Shown here: piece by piece, positions 1 through 8,355 of the stretch | How the letters are laid out: every line of letters begins with the position of its first letter | Numbering within the stretch: position 1 is the stretch's first letter | The notes under the pieces: generated by a model | The model's input: only the letters and a program-made list of their open reading frames with translations | Database searches by the model: none | Told to the model about the DNA's origin: nothing | Position numbers and translations under genes: made by a program | DNA from: Eubacteriales bacterium | GTDB taxonomy: Bacteria > Bacillota > Clostridia > Lachnospirales > Lachnospiraceae | Reading direction: 5' to 3' | NCBI GenBank assembly: GCA_030526665.1 | Contig: JAUNCI010000007.1 | Coordinates: forward strand, 1 to 37,098 | DNA length: 37,098 bases

Positions 1-71
1 GGTGACAGGATTCGAACCTGCGGCCTCCTGGTCCCAAACCAGGCGCTCTAGCCAAACTGAGCCACACCCCG
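1..71 (-). tRNA. tRNA-Pro(TGG), 3' end cut by window edge
   Basis: Read on the minus strand, a cloverleaf starts at 71 with acceptor strand CGGGGTG, followed by a D arm (GCTC...GAGC), an anticodon stem CCTGG/CCAGG with loop TTTGGGA, so anticodon TGG, and a T arm GCAGG-TTCGAAT-CCTGT. The last three acceptor bases and the discriminator lie off the left edge. A consensus promoter sits about 60 bp upstream (137-165). Confidence 0.95.
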
Positions 72-351
72 CTGAAGTTGCCATTTCTCGTTTCAAGATA
101 TTTAATTGGCTTTGCGTTTCCCTCAACGCAAGACATATATTATCATCTGAGTTTCGATATGTCAACACTTTTTTTTATTTTTTTCAAAAAAATATTATTT
201 TCTATTTTCCCCCAAACACCAAAGTCCCGAAAAGCCCGAAAATACGGGGGTTTCAGGACATTGACATTTGCATTGATTTTCTACTCGAATCACATATTTT
301 TATGTGAAATTCAAAAATTCTCAAAAATTTTTTTCAAAATTTTTTTCTAAT
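72..351. other. AT-rich intergenic region between tRNA-Pro and rdgB
   Basis: No gene is supported here. It holds the tRNA-Pro promoter and leader (about 72-165) and the downstream end of the rdgB transcript. Two small inverted repeats are visible: CACATA-TTTT-TATGTG at 291-306 and CCCG-6 nt-CGGG at 235-248. The second is followed on the minus strand by CTTTTCGGG and could be a weak terminator for the rdgB operon, but its stem is only 4 bp. Open frames here run through the tRNA and A/T runs and are not credible. Confidence 0.6.
137..165 (-). promoter_or_regulatory. Promoter of tRNA-Pro
   Basis: Minus strand TTGACA (165-160), 17-bp spacer, TAATAT (142-137). This is a near-consensus housekeeping sigma promoter, with predicted start near 130, upstream of tRNA-Pro. 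Confidence 0.75.
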
Positions 352-957
352 TTATTCTGAAAGATTCATTTTTTCCTTCAAAATTTCTTTAATTGCTCTT
401 AGTGCTTTTCCACGATGACTGATTTTATTTTTTTCTTCCATAGACAATTCCGCAGAAGTACATCCATATTCCGGAAGCACAAAGATTGGATCATATCCAA
501 ATCCGTTTTCTCCTGTCTCCTGATACCCTATGATTCCTTCCATGACACCTCGCACAGTCTCTACCGTTCCATCCGGAAATGCCGCAGCGATCTCACATAC
601 AAATCGAGCAGTTCTTTTTTCATCCGGTACCCCGGCCAGACGCTCGATCAAATTATTATTTTTGATATGATAAGATGTATTCTCTCCCATATAGCGTGCC
701 GAATAGATTCCCGGTTCTTTGTTCAGATAATCGATCTCCAGTCCGGAATCATCCGCCAATGCTATCTCTTTGCTTGCTTCGCAGATGGTTTTGGCTTTGA
801 TGATTGCATTCTCACGAAATGATTTTCCATCTTCGATGATTTCCACGTCTATACCGGCTTCTTTCATCGAAACAACTTCTATATTCATGTCACTCAGAAT
901 TTCTCTGATTTCGCGCAGTTTTCCCTGATTTCCTGTTGCAAATATAATTCTATTCAT
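352..957 (-). CDS. rdgB: XTP/dITP diphosphatase (RdgB/HAM1 family)
   Basis: This 201-residue protein hydrolyses non-canonical purine triphosphates (XTP, dITP, ITP) to monophosphates and pyrophosphate in the cytoplasm, keeping deaminated bases out of nucleic acids. The N-terminus IIFATGNQGKLREI carries the family's T/S-x4-K nucleotide-binding motif. ALADDSGLEIDYL is the conserved catalytic Asp region, and FGYDPIFVLPEYG and SHRGKALRAI match the C-terminal substrate-binding segments. Length is normal for the family (about 195-205). Its ATG overlaps the stop of the upstream methyltransferase gene by one base (TAATG), which suggests translational coupling. It is the last gene of a three-gene operon with the THUMP methyltransferase and the YfcE-like phosphodiesterase. 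Confidence 0.95.
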   Translation of the reverse strand: MNRIIFATGNQGKLREIREILSDMNIEVVSMKEAGIDVEIIEDGKSFRENAIIKAKTICEASKEIALADDSGLEIDYLNKEPGIYSARYMGENTSYHIKNNNLIERLAGVPDEKRTARFVCEIAAAFPDGTVETVRGVMEGIIGYQETGENGFGYDPIFVLPEYGCTSAELSMEEKNKISHRGKALRAIKEILKEKMNLSE

Positions 958-2111
958 TATTTATCTCCATTTCTTTTTGGCGGTTTTGGTCCCAGAAACT
1001 GATAATAATATGTCTTGAGCATACCATTGTATATTTTGCGATTTTTGTCCGCTTTACGTCCAATGTCATTTTCTGTACGATCATATGAAGTAATCAGATA
1101 CATAGACCACTTATCCAGTTTACGATAACTTTCCCCAATTTCACGATACAACTGAGGCAGTGCAGCTTTTTCTTCCAAACGTTCTCCATAAGGCGGATTG
1201 GTGATAATAAATCCATATGGTTTTGCATGGCTCAGATCTTTCACTGCTCTTTGCTGGAAATGAATCAGTTTCTCTACGCCCGCCATTTTCGCATTCGAAC
1301 GTGCCGCCTTCAGTGCTTCCGGATCGATATCATAGCCTTGAATATCCGTATCGATATCTAGTGTCACACGTTCCTGCGCGTCCTCTAATGCGTCATACCA
1401 GTGTCTTCTCGGCACAAGGTGCTTCCAGTCCTCTGCAAGGAAAGAACGATTCATACCGGGCGCAATATTGGCTGCAATCATCGCTGCTTCAATCGGAAAT
1501 GTTCCGCTTCCACAAAAAGGATCCACCAAAATTCGATCTTTGTTCCATGGAGTCAGCATTATCAACGCTGAGGCCAGTGTTTCTGTGATCGGTGCTTTTA
1601 CCGTCATCTGTCTGTAACCTCGTTTATGCAGGGAAACGCCCGATGTATCGATTCCAATCGTTGCGACGTCTTTCATAAAAGAAACTCGAATCGGAAAACT
1701 TGCACCATCTTCCTCGAACCAAGATACGTGATATACCCCTTTCAGACGCTCTACGATTGCTTTTTTCATAATCGACTGGATATCAGAAGGACTGAACAAT
1801 TTACTTTTGATAGAATTCGCTTTTGCAACCCAGAATTTACCATCTTTTGGAATATAGTTTTCCCATGGCAATTCCTTCGTTTTATCAAATAACTCTTCAA
1901 AGGTTGTTGCATGTATATCAGCCACTTTCAGAAGGATACGTTCTGTAGTACGCAAAAACATATTGGCATAAGCTACGCCTTCTGCATCTGCCCAGAATGT
2001 AACTTTCCCATCTTCCACCTTAGAAATCTCATAACCAAGATCCAGTATTTCTCTTTTCAATACCGCTTCCATACCAAAATGACATGGTGCGATCAATTCC
2101 CATTTTTCCAT
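957..2111 (-). CDS. THUMP-domain class I RNA methyltransferase (RlmL-N/YpsC-like)
   Basis: Predicted SAM-dependent RNA N2-guanine methyltransferase. The family includes the N-terminal half of E. coli RlmL (m2G2445 of 23S rRNA) and B. subtilis YpsC. The first 155 or so residues form the ferredoxin-like/THUMP RNA-binding part. The Rossmann domain follows, with VDPFCGSGT (196-204), GYDIDP (259-264) and the catalytic NPPYGE (305-310). The start is placed at the ATG at 2111, giving 384 aa (MEKWELIAPCHFGME), because GAGAGGAT lies just upstream. An in-frame ATG 14 codons earlier would overlap the preceding gene and lacks a site. It lies 31 bp after the YfcE-like gene and overlaps rdgB by one base. 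The exact rRNA target is inferred. Confidence 0.9.
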   Translation of the reverse strand: MEKWELIAPCHFGMEAVLKREILDLGYEISKVEDGKVTFWADAEGVAYANMFLRTTERILLKVADIHATTFEELFDKTKELPWENYIPKDGKFWVAKANSIKSKLFSPSDIQSIMKKAIVERLKGVYHVSWFEEDGASFPIRVSFMKDVATIGIDTSGVSLHKRGYRQMTVKAPITETLASALIMLTPWNKDRILVDPFCGSGTFPIEAAMIAANIAPGMNRSFLAEDWKHLVPRRHWYDALEDAQERVTLDIDTDIQGYDIDPEALKAARSNAKMAGVEKLIHFQQRAVKDLSHAKPYGFIITNPPYGERLEEKAALPQLYREIGESYRKLDKWSMYLITSYDRTENDIGRKADKNRKIYNGMLKTYYYQFLGPKPPKRNGDK

Positions 2112-2142
2112 AAAATATCCTCTCTTCATCCTGAAAATCGAA

Positions 2143-2685
2143 TTATAATGCAAGCTCTTTGATTATATTTCCGTCAAAATCCTTAATTGTAAATACATTA
2201 TTCTCCAACACTGCATAGCTGCAAGGATTATTTTCTTTTGGAATAGAAACAGAACCAGGATTTAACCAGATATACTCGCCAAATGGTTCCGCTTTCAGCA
2301 CATGCGTATGTCCATGCATCAAAATATCACCTTTTTTCAAAGGCGGCAGATTTTGTGTATTAAAAACATGTCCATGTGTGATAAAAAACATTTTTCCTTC
2401 TATTTCCATAATGCAGTAGTCTGCCATAACAGGAAACTCCAGAACCATCTGATCCACCTCTGCCTCACAGTTTCCTCGCACAGCATAGATCTCATCTTTC
2501 ATTTCGTTCAGCATTTTGATTACTTCTTTTGGTGCATACTCCTTTGGCAGATCATTTCTCGGTCCATGGTACAAAAGATCTCCCAGAAGCACCATTCTCC
2601 CGCCACCTTCTTCTCTATATTTTTCACGTAATTTTCGAAAATAATATGCAGATCCGTGAATATCCGAAGCAAATAAATATTTCAT
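2143..2685 (-). CDS. yfcE: YfcE-type metallophosphodiesterase
   Basis: A small calcineurin-like phosphodiesterase of about 180 aa. Conserved dinuclear-metal motifs are present in order: SDIHG (D8, H10), GDLLYHGPRN, GNCEAEVD (the GN-H/C block), ITHGHVF and GHTHV. E. coli YfcE cleaves model phosphodiesters, and the physiological substrate is not established. The preferred start is the ATG at 2685 (MKYLFASDIHG), because the metal-binding strand begins immediately there. An ATG ten codons earlier would add a charged extension unusual for the family. It is the first gene of the operon with the THUMP methyltransferase and rdgB. An LGDLLYHG block with conserved His supports a functional enzyme. Confidence 0.88.
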   Translation of the reverse strand: MKYLFASDIHGSAYYFRKLREKYREEGGGRMVLLGDLLYHGPRNDLPKEYAPKEVIKMLNEMKDEIYAVRGNCEAEVDQMVLEFPVMADYCIMEIEGKMFFITHGHVFNTQNLPPLKKGDILMHGHTHVLKAEPFGEYIWLNPGSVSIPKENNPCSYAVLENNVFTIKDFDGNIIKELAL

Positions 2686-2926
2686 TCTCTTCGTCTCTCC
2701 TTTTTCAATAACCATTTTTCTTCTTTACCTTATCATGCGCGTTGTCAAAATACAAGCAGACACTCTCTTCATAAGCTGTACTTTCTCTGTCCGGCAGCCT
2801 GGTTTTCTCCATATCCTTCATACCGGCAGCTTGCCGGATGCTTCTATATTATGTGTTAAAGTTTACATAAATCGCGAAAAACTACTATATATGCCTTTTT
2901 TTAGCGCTAAAGTATCGAAAATGATA
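2686..2926. other. Leader/intergenic DNA upstream of yfcE
   Basis: No protein gene is supported. A perfect hairpin CCGGCA-GCT-TGCCGG lies at 2823-2837 and would be in the yfcE 5' leader if transcription starts further right. A TTGACA on the minus strand (2748-2743) lacks a good -10 at the right distance. The yfcE promoter is therefore unresolved. Confidence 0.4.
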
Positions 2927-2955
2927 TTGCCTTTTTTCGTTGTCTGTATTATAAT
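2927..2955 (+). promoter_or_regulatory. Promoter of candidate small RNA
   Basis: Plus strand TTGCCT (2927-2932), 17-bp spacer, perfect TATAAT (2950-2955). Predicted start is near 2961. No plus-strand protein gene lies downstream before the terminator at 3032-3068. Confidence 0.65.
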
Positions 2956-2960
2956 ATGTC

Positions 2961-3068
2961 GTGTAAAAAGAATTATCCCTTCAATTTTTCTTTTTACAAA
3001 CCCCTTATTTAATTATTTATACTCCCCTCGAAACAGTCGATAGCTCCCCTATCGGCTGTTTCTCTTTA
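2961..3068 (+). ncRNA. Candidate small RNA of about 105 nt
   Basis: Three elements line up on the plus strand: a TTGCCT-17-TATAAT promoter, an 11-bp perfect hairpin starting at the predicted first or second base (2962-2972 paired with 2988-2998, 15-nt loop), and a 12-bp hairpin followed by a T-rich tract (3032-3068) that looks like an intrinsic terminator. No start codon with a ribosome binding site lies between them. The unit sits in the gap between divergent yfcE and convergent capA. No known RNA family was recognised; 6S RNA and SRP RNA do not fit by size or structure. This is a prediction from layout only. Confidence 0.4.
3032..3068 (+). terminator. Intrinsic terminator (end of candidate small RNA)
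   Basis: Arms AACAGTCGATAG (3032-3043) and CTATCGGCTGTT (3049-3060) form a 12-bp stem with one mismatch and a 5-nt loop, followed by TCTCTTT. The T tract is on the plus strand only. Confidence 0.6.
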
Positions 3069-3074
3069 TCCGGA

Positions 3075-3131
3075 AAACAAAAAGCACCATGCATATGTCT
3101 TTAAAACATTGACATATGCATGGTGTTTTTT
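3075..3131 (-). terminator. Terminator of capA (possibly bidirectional)
   Basis: Perfect 15-bp arms, CACCATGCATATGTC (3085-3099) and its complement (3111-3125), with an 11-nt loop. On the minus strand the stem is followed by CTTTTTGTTTT, right after the capA stop. On the plus strand it is followed by TTTTTT, so it may also stop plus-strand transcription. Confidence 0.85.
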
Positions 3132-3132
3132 A

Positions 3133-4812
3133 TTAATACTCATCATCATAGGAATCGTAACTATCATCATAGTCATCTGAATCGTTATCTTCCACTGATG
3201 GGCCGGCCACTTCTTTTCCATCCGCAGAATCAGAGTTTGTATCTGATGCTGCTTTATGTCCGGAAACCGGATTAGCCGGAAGATCTCGTTTTGTTTTAAT
3301 TGTAATTCCTCCAACCGTTTCCATTTCGCCAAAAGTCTGTTTTGCCAGCGCCAGGCCATTCTTCATCACATCCATGGTTCGGTCAAAAGAAGCCTGTGCG
3401 GATTCTTTGATTCCGGAAATTCCGGTTGTGGTTTCTATATTTTTCACATCATCCAATGGGAGAATATAATATTTTCCGTCATCATTCAGATAGACCCAGG
3501 TCGGCAGCAATTCTACCCCCGTCAGTGTAACCTCTCCATATACATCCTGATGAAGATTCAACAGTGCAACAACACCATCCTCGGTGTGTCCGGACGGCAT
3601 TTCGCTGATTAAATCTCTTCTCTGATTACTCAGTGCATTTCCTACAGAGAATACACACAGCATTTTGGATGAACCATCTGTTGATTCAAATACATCCGTT
3701 GGCTGTTCACAATGTGGATGTCCTCCAATCAATGCATTCACACCCATATCGCATAATTTCTGAGCCATTGCGTCCTGCGTTGCATTTTCCTGTAATTGAT
3801 ACTCTTCTCCCCAGTGCATACACGCAACAATAAACTGCGCTCCGTCCGCCTTCATTCCATCGATGTTTGTCTGCATTTCAGAATAGAATGCATCCAGCTT
3901 TTCATAATTAAATGTATTTGTCAGTGGCACATCCGATGCATCAATTGCAATACCATTAACGCCTACACCATTTGAATCATCTATACCATCGTTATCCTGA
4001 TAAACATAGTTCACAAATCCAACTTTGATTCCATCAATATCTGCCACAGTATAGCGTGGAACGGTTTCATCCTTTCGTACACCGCCATATGTTACACCTT
4101 TTTCATCAAGAACCTGCATGGTTCTGCGGAAGCCCTCATTTCCACCGTCATACATATGATTGGATGCCAAAAGCTGCAGATCCACACCGCTGCCTTTGAT
4201 TGCGTCGATTGCTTCATCCGGTGTATGGAAATTCGGATATCCGGAGTAATCATATCCAAGCAATACCCCTTCGAACTCACAGGTCATATAATCCGGCGAA
4301 GAATAATACGCCGTAATGTATTTATAGATATCGGTAAAATCAAATTTATCTTCATCACCAATACGACCACTCTCAATTACCGGTCCGTGAAACAACATAC
4401 ATCCGGTACTTCCAATCGAGATATCCTTTACCTCATAAGGCGTTGCCGTGATTTCAGGCATTACGATTTGAATCGGTTCTTTCCTCGAAAACACTTTTGT
4501 TCCGACAAAAGTGACTGCCTTAACGCCCCCCACCAGCAACAACAGCAAAACCAGAAATGTCGCTGTCATAATCGATATTGCCTTCGCATTTTTCAGTTTT
4601 CGTTTACGCAGCCATACTTTATACTGCTGCGGCGAAAGCCGCTTCTTTTGAATCCGTCTTCTTTTTACTTCTTTTTTTCGTCTTGCCCGGGATTTTCGAT
4701 ATGTATTCGCAATCATTGTCCCGATTGAAGCAAAAAAATTTACTACACTTCCCGCCGCATTTTTGATAACTCCTGCAGCTCTGCTAAAAAAGTCAATTAT
4801 TCTCTCTTTCAT
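3133..4812 (-). CDS. Membrane-anchored CapA/PgsA-family protein
   Basis: A 559-aa protein of the CapA (PGA_cap) metallophosphatase-like family, typified by the poly-gamma-glutamate capsule protein. A very basic cytoplasmic N-terminus (about 40-75) precedes one membrane segment (about 78-103). The CapA domain then lies outside, with ASNHMYDGG (216-224), HWGEEY (333-338) and GGHPH (363-367), the family's conserved His/Asp blocks. The usual GDVMLGR block is represented by a divergent GSTGCMLFHG. The last 30 or so residues are Asp/Tyr/Ser-rich and low complexity. No capB/capC genes are adjacent, so a role in poly-glutamate export is not supported by context; many Clostridia carry such stand-alone CapA proteins. 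The ribosome binding site is GGCGGGA, weaker than its neighbours'. Confidence 0.88.
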   Translation of the reverse strand: MKERIIDFFSRAAGVIKNAAGSVVNFFASIGTMIANTYRKSRARRKKEVKRRRIQKKRLSPQQYKVWLRKRKLKNAKAISIMTATFLVLLLLLVGGVKAVTFVGTKVFSRKEPIQIVMPEITATPYEVKDISIGSTGCMLFHGPVIESGRIGDEDKFDFTDIYKYITAYYSSPDYMTCEFEGVLLGYDYSGYPNFHTPDEAIDAIKGSGVDLQLLASNHMYDGGNEGFRRTMQVLDEKGVTYGGVRKDETVPRYTVADIDGIKVGFVNYVYQDNDGIDDSNGVGVNGIAIDASDVPLTNTFNYEKLDAFYSEMQTNIDGMKADGAQFIVACMHWGEEYQLQENATQDAMAQKLCDMGVNALIGGHPHCEQPTDVFESTDGSSKMLCVFSVGNALSNQRRDLISEMPSGHTEDGVVALLNLHQDVYGEVTLTGVELLPTWVYLNDDGKYYILPLDDVKNIETTTGISGIKESAQASFDRTMDVMKNGLALAKQTFGEMETVGGITIKTKRDLPANPVSGHKAASDTNSDSADGKEVAGPSVEDNDSDDYDDSYDSYDDEY

Positions 4813-4862
4813 CTATTCCCGCCCCACAAAATCAGTTTCTTGCTGATTCATTTTATTCCTAT

Positions 4863-4893
4863 AATATAGTAACACGGAATCGCTTTTCGTCAA
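4863..4893 (-). promoter_or_regulatory. Possible capA promoter
   Basis: Minus strand TTGACG (4893-4888), 19-bp spacer, TATATT (4868-4863). The spacer is long, so this is moderate evidence. A small inverted repeat, AATCAG...CTGATT, lies between it and capA. Confidence 0.4.
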
Positions 4894-4964
4894 CAAAAAT
4901 CATTTATATTAAAGCTTAAAATCCGGTGTTTTGTATAATCAGAAAATGCAGTTTTCCATAATAC

Positions 4965-4996
4965 AAAAAACTCTCGACGATTTTCATCGCCGAGAG
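4965..4996 (-). terminator. Terminator of the SPFH/zinc-ribbon gene
   Basis: On the minus strand CTCTCGGCGAT-GAAA-ATCGTCGAGAG forms an 11-bp stem (one G-U pair) with a GAAA tetraloop, followed by TTTTTTG. It lies about 55 bp after the stop of the gene at 5052. Confidence 0.9.
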
Positions 4997-5051
4997 CTAT
5001 TTGCATCTTCATCATTTTACGGATATTGGGATTGATTCGTATTCTTTCTTA

Positions 5052-6353
5052 TTATGAAACGATATCTTCATCACCAAATGGATCGCCGCATTCCGGACAG
5101 AATTTCGGTGGTTTTGTCGGGTCCTTCGGAGCCCATCCGCATTTATCACATTTATACTGAATTGCACCTGCAGGTTTTTTGGCACCGCATTCCGAACAAA
5201 ATCTGCCCTGATTTACCGCACCGCAGGAACAGGTCCATCCTGCTGCCTGTTCCGGTTTTTTCGTACCGCATTCTTTACAGAATTTACCGGTATTAACTGC
5301 GCCGCAGGTACAGGTCCAGGAATCTGCTGCAGGTTTCTGAGCTGCGGCCTGCTGCTGTCCCATTGCAAATAATGACTGTGCATCAAATCCGCCGGCTGCA
5401 CCTGCCATATTCATTCCCATAAATCCCATTGCTGCACCATTCGCATTCGCTGCCGCGCTCTGCATAGCGGATGACTGTGCGCCGACAAGCTGTGCTGCTG
5501 CCATATTAGGATTTCTGAATGCCGCATTTCTCTGTAGCTCTTTGATCATCTTTTCATCTTCTTCAGGAACTTTTACTGAAGAAACACCGAAGGAAACAAT
5601 TTCAAGACCTCTGAGATCTTTCCATTTTTCAGTCAGAATCGTATTCAGGATTTCTGAAAGTTCTGTTGTATGTCCCGGAAGTGCGGAATAACGGATTCCC
5701 ATTTCAGAAATCTTGGCAAAAGCCGGCTGAAGAGCTGTCAGAAGCTCTGATTTCAGCTGTGATTCAATCTGTGATGTAAGATAGGTATCATTCACATTTC
5801 CACATACATTTGTGTAAAACAGAATCGGGTTTGCAATTCTGAAACTGTATTCACCGAAACATTTTACAGAAGTGTCAATGTCAAGTCCCACATTTGTATC
5901 TACTACACGGAAAGGAATCGGCTGTACCGTACCATATTTATTTCCTGTGATTTCTTTTGTATTAAAGAAATAAATTCTCTGATCTTTTGCTGCTTCTCCG
6001 CCATACGCAAAACGTCCAAGACCATTTTTAAATACTGCTTTCAGACCATCATCCATAAACAACGATGGCTCCGTTGACATATCGTAGATATATTCGCCTG
6101 CCATTGCACACGCATCTACAACTTTACCATTGTCAACGATCAGCATACACTGTCCGTCTGCAACTGCAATTTTGGATCCGTTTGAAATAATATTGTCAGA
6201 TCCCTTATTGTTTTTTGTATTTTTCTTTCTGCCTTTTGCAACAAGAACATTGTTCGGAAGTGCTTCACAGTAAAAATATTCTTTCCACTGATCATTTAAA
6301 GTACTGGTAACAGAGGATACACCTGCACCGATCACGCTTCTAATCAATCCCAT
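5052..6353 (-). CDS. SPFH-domain protein with three C-terminal zinc ribbons (YdjI/virion-core-like)
   Basis: A 433-aa protein. The N-terminal 260 or so residues form an SPFH/band-7-like domain of the type annotated as YdjI or 'virion core protein', without an N-terminal membrane helix. An Ala/Met/Gly-rich linker (about 280-345) leads to three Cys4 zinc ribbons. The first two are near-duplicates (346-372 and 373-399, pattern WTCxCGAVNxGxFCxECGxKKP). The third (400-433, YKCDKCGW...FCPECG) is of another subtype. In B. subtilis YdjI helps localise PspA at stressed membranes; no PspA-like partner is visible here, so that role is only by family. AAAGGAG lies 9 nt before the ATG. Only 45 bp separate it from the upstream FGGY kinase and no clear promoter is seen there, so the two may share a transcript. 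Confidence 0.85.
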   Translation of the reverse strand: MGLIRSVIGAGVSSVTSTLNDQWKEYFYCEALPNNVLVAKGRKKNTKNNKGSDNIISNGSKIAVADGQCMLIVDNGKVVDACAMAGEYIYDMSTEPSLFMDDGLKAVFKNGLGRFAYGGEAAKDQRIYFFNTKEITGNKYGTVQPIPFRVVDTNVGLDIDTSVKCFGEYSFRIANPILFYTNVCGNVNDTYLTSQIESQLKSELLTALQPAFAKISEMGIRYSALPGHTTELSEILNTILTEKWKDLRGLEIVSFGVSSVKVPEEDEKMIKELQRNAAFRNPNMAAAQLVGAQSSAMQSAAANANGAAMGFMGMNMAGAAGGFDAQSLFAMGQQQAAAQKPAADSWTCTCGAVNTGKFCKECGTKKPEQAAGWTCSCGAVNQGRFCSECGAKKPAGAIQYKCDKCGWAPKDPTKPPKFCPECGDPFGDEDIVS

Positions 6354-6398
6354 AAACCTGTTCTCCTTTCATTTTCGAAATTATTGACAATTTCCATA

Positions 6399-8003
6399 TT
6401 ACCAGATTTTGCTGTCTACCGCCGCACGTTCGATAGAAAGACCTTTCATATATCTTTCCATGAATGCATTATAACCTTTTACACCTTCTTCTGTTGGTGC
6501 CAGTGTAGATCCTTCATATTTGGAGAATACTTTTTCATCCAGGTAAGAAGCCAATGTTTCTCCATCTTCTTTATTTACTAAATAAGATGCAAGAAGCGCG
6601 ATTCCCCATGCGCCGCCTTCACCTGCTGTTGACATTACAGAAACCGGTACATTTACAGAATCAGCAAGGAACTGCTGTCCAACGCCTTCTGTCTTAAATA
6701 ATCCTCCATGACCAAGCAAACGATCTACTTTTACATGTTCTTTGTTCATCAGAAGATCCATACCAACACGCATTGCTCCAATACTTGTGTATAAATGGGT
6801 TCTCATAAAGTTGGCAAGGTTGAATTTGCTTTCAGAAGAACGAACAAACAAAGGACGGCCTTCTTCAAAACCTGTTACGTGTTCTCCTGAGAAATAGCAG
6901 TAAGATAACAATCCGCCGCAGTCGGCATCGCCTTCGAGAGCTTTTTTATACAGTGTACCATACAGCTTATCCATATCTACTTCCACGCCAAGCGACTGCT
7001 GGAATTCTTTAAAAATATTTACCCATGCATTCAGATCTGAGGTACAGTTATTGGAATGCGCCATGGCAACCGGTTCACCGGATGGTGTAGTAACCATATC
7101 AATTTCCACATATGGTTTAGAAAGTGCTTTTTCCAAAACGATCATTGCAAAAGCGGAAGTTCCTGCAGAAACATTACCGGTTCTCTGTGCAACACTGTTG
7201 GTAGCTACCATACCGGTACCTGCATCACCTTCCGGAGGACACATCGGAATGCCGGCTTTCAATTTTCCGGTTGGGTCGAGAAGTTTTGCGCCTTCTTCTG
7301 TAAGTTTACCTGCATCTTCGCCGGCAACATAAACTTTCGGGAAAATGTCTCTGAATTTCCATGGGAATCCATATGGAGCAACCAGTTCATCAAATTTCTG
7401 AACCATCTCTTCTACGTAATCATTTGTATTAGAGTCACAAGGGAACATACCGGCAGCATCACCGATACCCTGTGCTCTGACACCTGTTAATTTCCAGTGT
7501 ACATAAGCTTCCAGAGTTGTAACATAATCGATATCTTTTACATGCTCTTCACCATTCAGAATTGCCTGATAAAGATGTGCAATCGTCCATCTCTGAGGAA
7601 TGTTAAAGTTAAACAATGCAGAAAGTTTTTCACTTGCTTCACCTGTAATGGTATTTCTCCATGTACGGAACGGAACCATCAGTTCTCCGTCTTTGTTGAA
7701 AGGCATATATCCATGCATCATGGCACTGACACCGAACGCACCAACACTTTCAAGTTCAACATCATATTTTTCTTTTACATTTTTTACAAGGTCTGCATAA
7801 CAGTCCTGAATTCCACCCCAGATGTCTTCCAGGCTATATGTCCATACACCATTCTCATAACGGTTTTCCCATCCATGACCGCCTGAAGCAATCGGTTCGT
7901 TTGTATCATCAACAAGTACTGCTTTAATTCTTGTAGAACCAAATTCAATTCCAAGTGCAGTTTTGTTTGCCAAAATCGCAGTTTTAATCTCATTAACACC
8001 CAT
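6399..8003 (-). CDS. FGGY-family carbohydrate kinase (substrate unknown)
   Basis: A 534-aa sugar kinase of the FGGY family (xylulokinase/ribulokinase superfamily), which phosphorylates a sugar or polyol with ATP. The N-terminal phosphate-binding strand [10 protein letters not shown] (16-25), the MMHGYMP segment (95-101) and RTWRN (113-117) belong to the sugar-binding domain. The C-terminal ATP-binding domain includes [19 protein letters not shown] (from 431) and [13 protein letters not shown]. The sequence is diverged enough from classical XylB and AraB that the substrate cannot be named; a pentulose is a reasonable guess. No isomerase, epimerase or transporter is adjacent. GGAGGAT precedes the ATG. 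It is divergent from fhs, with 490 bp of regulatory DNA between. Confidence 0.85.
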   Translation of the reverse strand: MGVNEIKTAILANKTALGIEFGSTRIKAVLVDDTNEPIASGGHGWENRYENGVWTYSLEDIWGGIQDCYADLVKNVKEKYDVELESVGAFGVSAMMHGYMPFNKDGELMVPFRTWRNTITGEASEKLSALFNFNIPQRWTIAHLYQAILNGEEHVKDIDYVTTLEAYVHWKLTGVRAQGIGDAAGMFPCDSNTNDYVEEMVQKFDELVAPYGFPWKFRDIFPKVYVAGEDAGKLTEEGAKLLDPTGKLKAGIPMCPPEGDAGTGMVATNSVAQRTGNVSAGTSAFAMIVLEKALSKPYVEIDMVTTPSGEPVAMAHSNNCTSDLNAWVNIFKEFQQSLGVEVDMDKLYGTLYKKALEGDADCGGLLSYCYFSGEHVTGFEEGRPLFVRSSESKFNLANFMRTHLYTSIGAMRVGMDLLMNKEHVKVDRLLGHGGLFKTEGVGQQFLADSVNVPVSVMSTAGEGGAWGIALLASYLVNKEDGETLASYLDEKVFSKYEGSTLAPTEEGVKGYNAFMERYMKGLSIERAAVDSKIW

Positions 8004-8068
8004 TGTTAAAATCCTCCATAATACCTTCTTTTATTATTCGCATAAATGCCCTATGCATTATTAGTTGT

Positions 8069-8077
8069 ATTTTATCA
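8069..8077 (-). promoter_or_regulatory. Possible extended -10 promoter of the FGGY kinase
   Basis: Minus strand TGATAAAAT, an extended -10 (TG-N-TAAAAT), about 65 bp before the kinase start, with no good -35. The leader that follows contains AATGC-CCTAT-GCATT, which could be a small hairpin or operator half-sites. Confidence 0.35.
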
Positions 8078-8224
8078 TATTTTCCATTTTCCGCATACTG
8101 TTCATTTATGATTTTTTGTCGTTTTTTTATAATTTCATCTATTTTATCCTGGATTCTTTTTATTTTATACGTAATGAATTTTATTCTTCTCATTCTAATT
8201 CTATGTAAAAATCGCACATATAAA

Positions 8225-8253
8225 TTGACATATACCAAAAAAAATGTTAAAAT
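8225..8253 (+). promoter_or_regulatory. Promoter of fhs
   Basis: TTGACA (8225-8230), 17-bp spacer, TAAAAT (8248-8253). Predicted start is near 8260, just before the riboswitch. Confidence 0.85.
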
Positions 8254-8265
8254 GTCACAAAAGAT

Positions 8266-8355
8266 AAGGTCTTTGGTTACTGACGGATGAGAGTGGAGTT
8301 TACCACAGTGGAATCAAAGAATCGACAATTTTTGAAAGCCGACCGTCTGGGCAGT
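8266..8355 (+). promoter_or_regulatory. ZTP (pfl) riboswitch controlling fhs
   Basis: The RNA matches the ZTP/ZMP riboswitch layout by eye. Outer helix P1 pairs CTTTGGTT (8271-8278) with AATCAAAG (8312-8319). The conserved ACTGACGG internal-loop strand follows the 5' arm. The GTGG...CCAC hairpin sits in the middle with GTGGAA after it. The terminal GCCGACCGTCTGGGCA block (8338-8353) corresponds to the conserved GCCGCCUGGGC segment that forms the pseudoknot and ligand site. ZTP and ZMP accumulate when 10-formyl-THF is short, so the natural output is higher fhs expression. The 3' GGGC overlaps the terminator stem that follows, giving a plausible transcriptional ON switch. THF riboswitch features are absent. 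Confidence 0.85.

Noticed and set aside
2-350. Two plus-strand frames over tRNA-Pro and the following AT-rich stretch
   Set aside because: They overlap the tRNA gene and homopolymer A/T runs and have no ribosome binding site.
2735-3043. A 102-codon plus-strand frame in the yfcE-capA gap
   Set aside because: No ribosome binding site precedes its ATG, it resembles no protein family, and it spans the predicted small-RNA promoter and both hairpins.
7993-8238. An 81-codon minus-strand frame between the FGGY kinase and fhs
   Set aside because: It has no ribosome binding site, overlaps the kinase start and the fhs -35/-10 region, and its composition (Ile/Lys/Arg) reflects AT-rich intergenic DNA.
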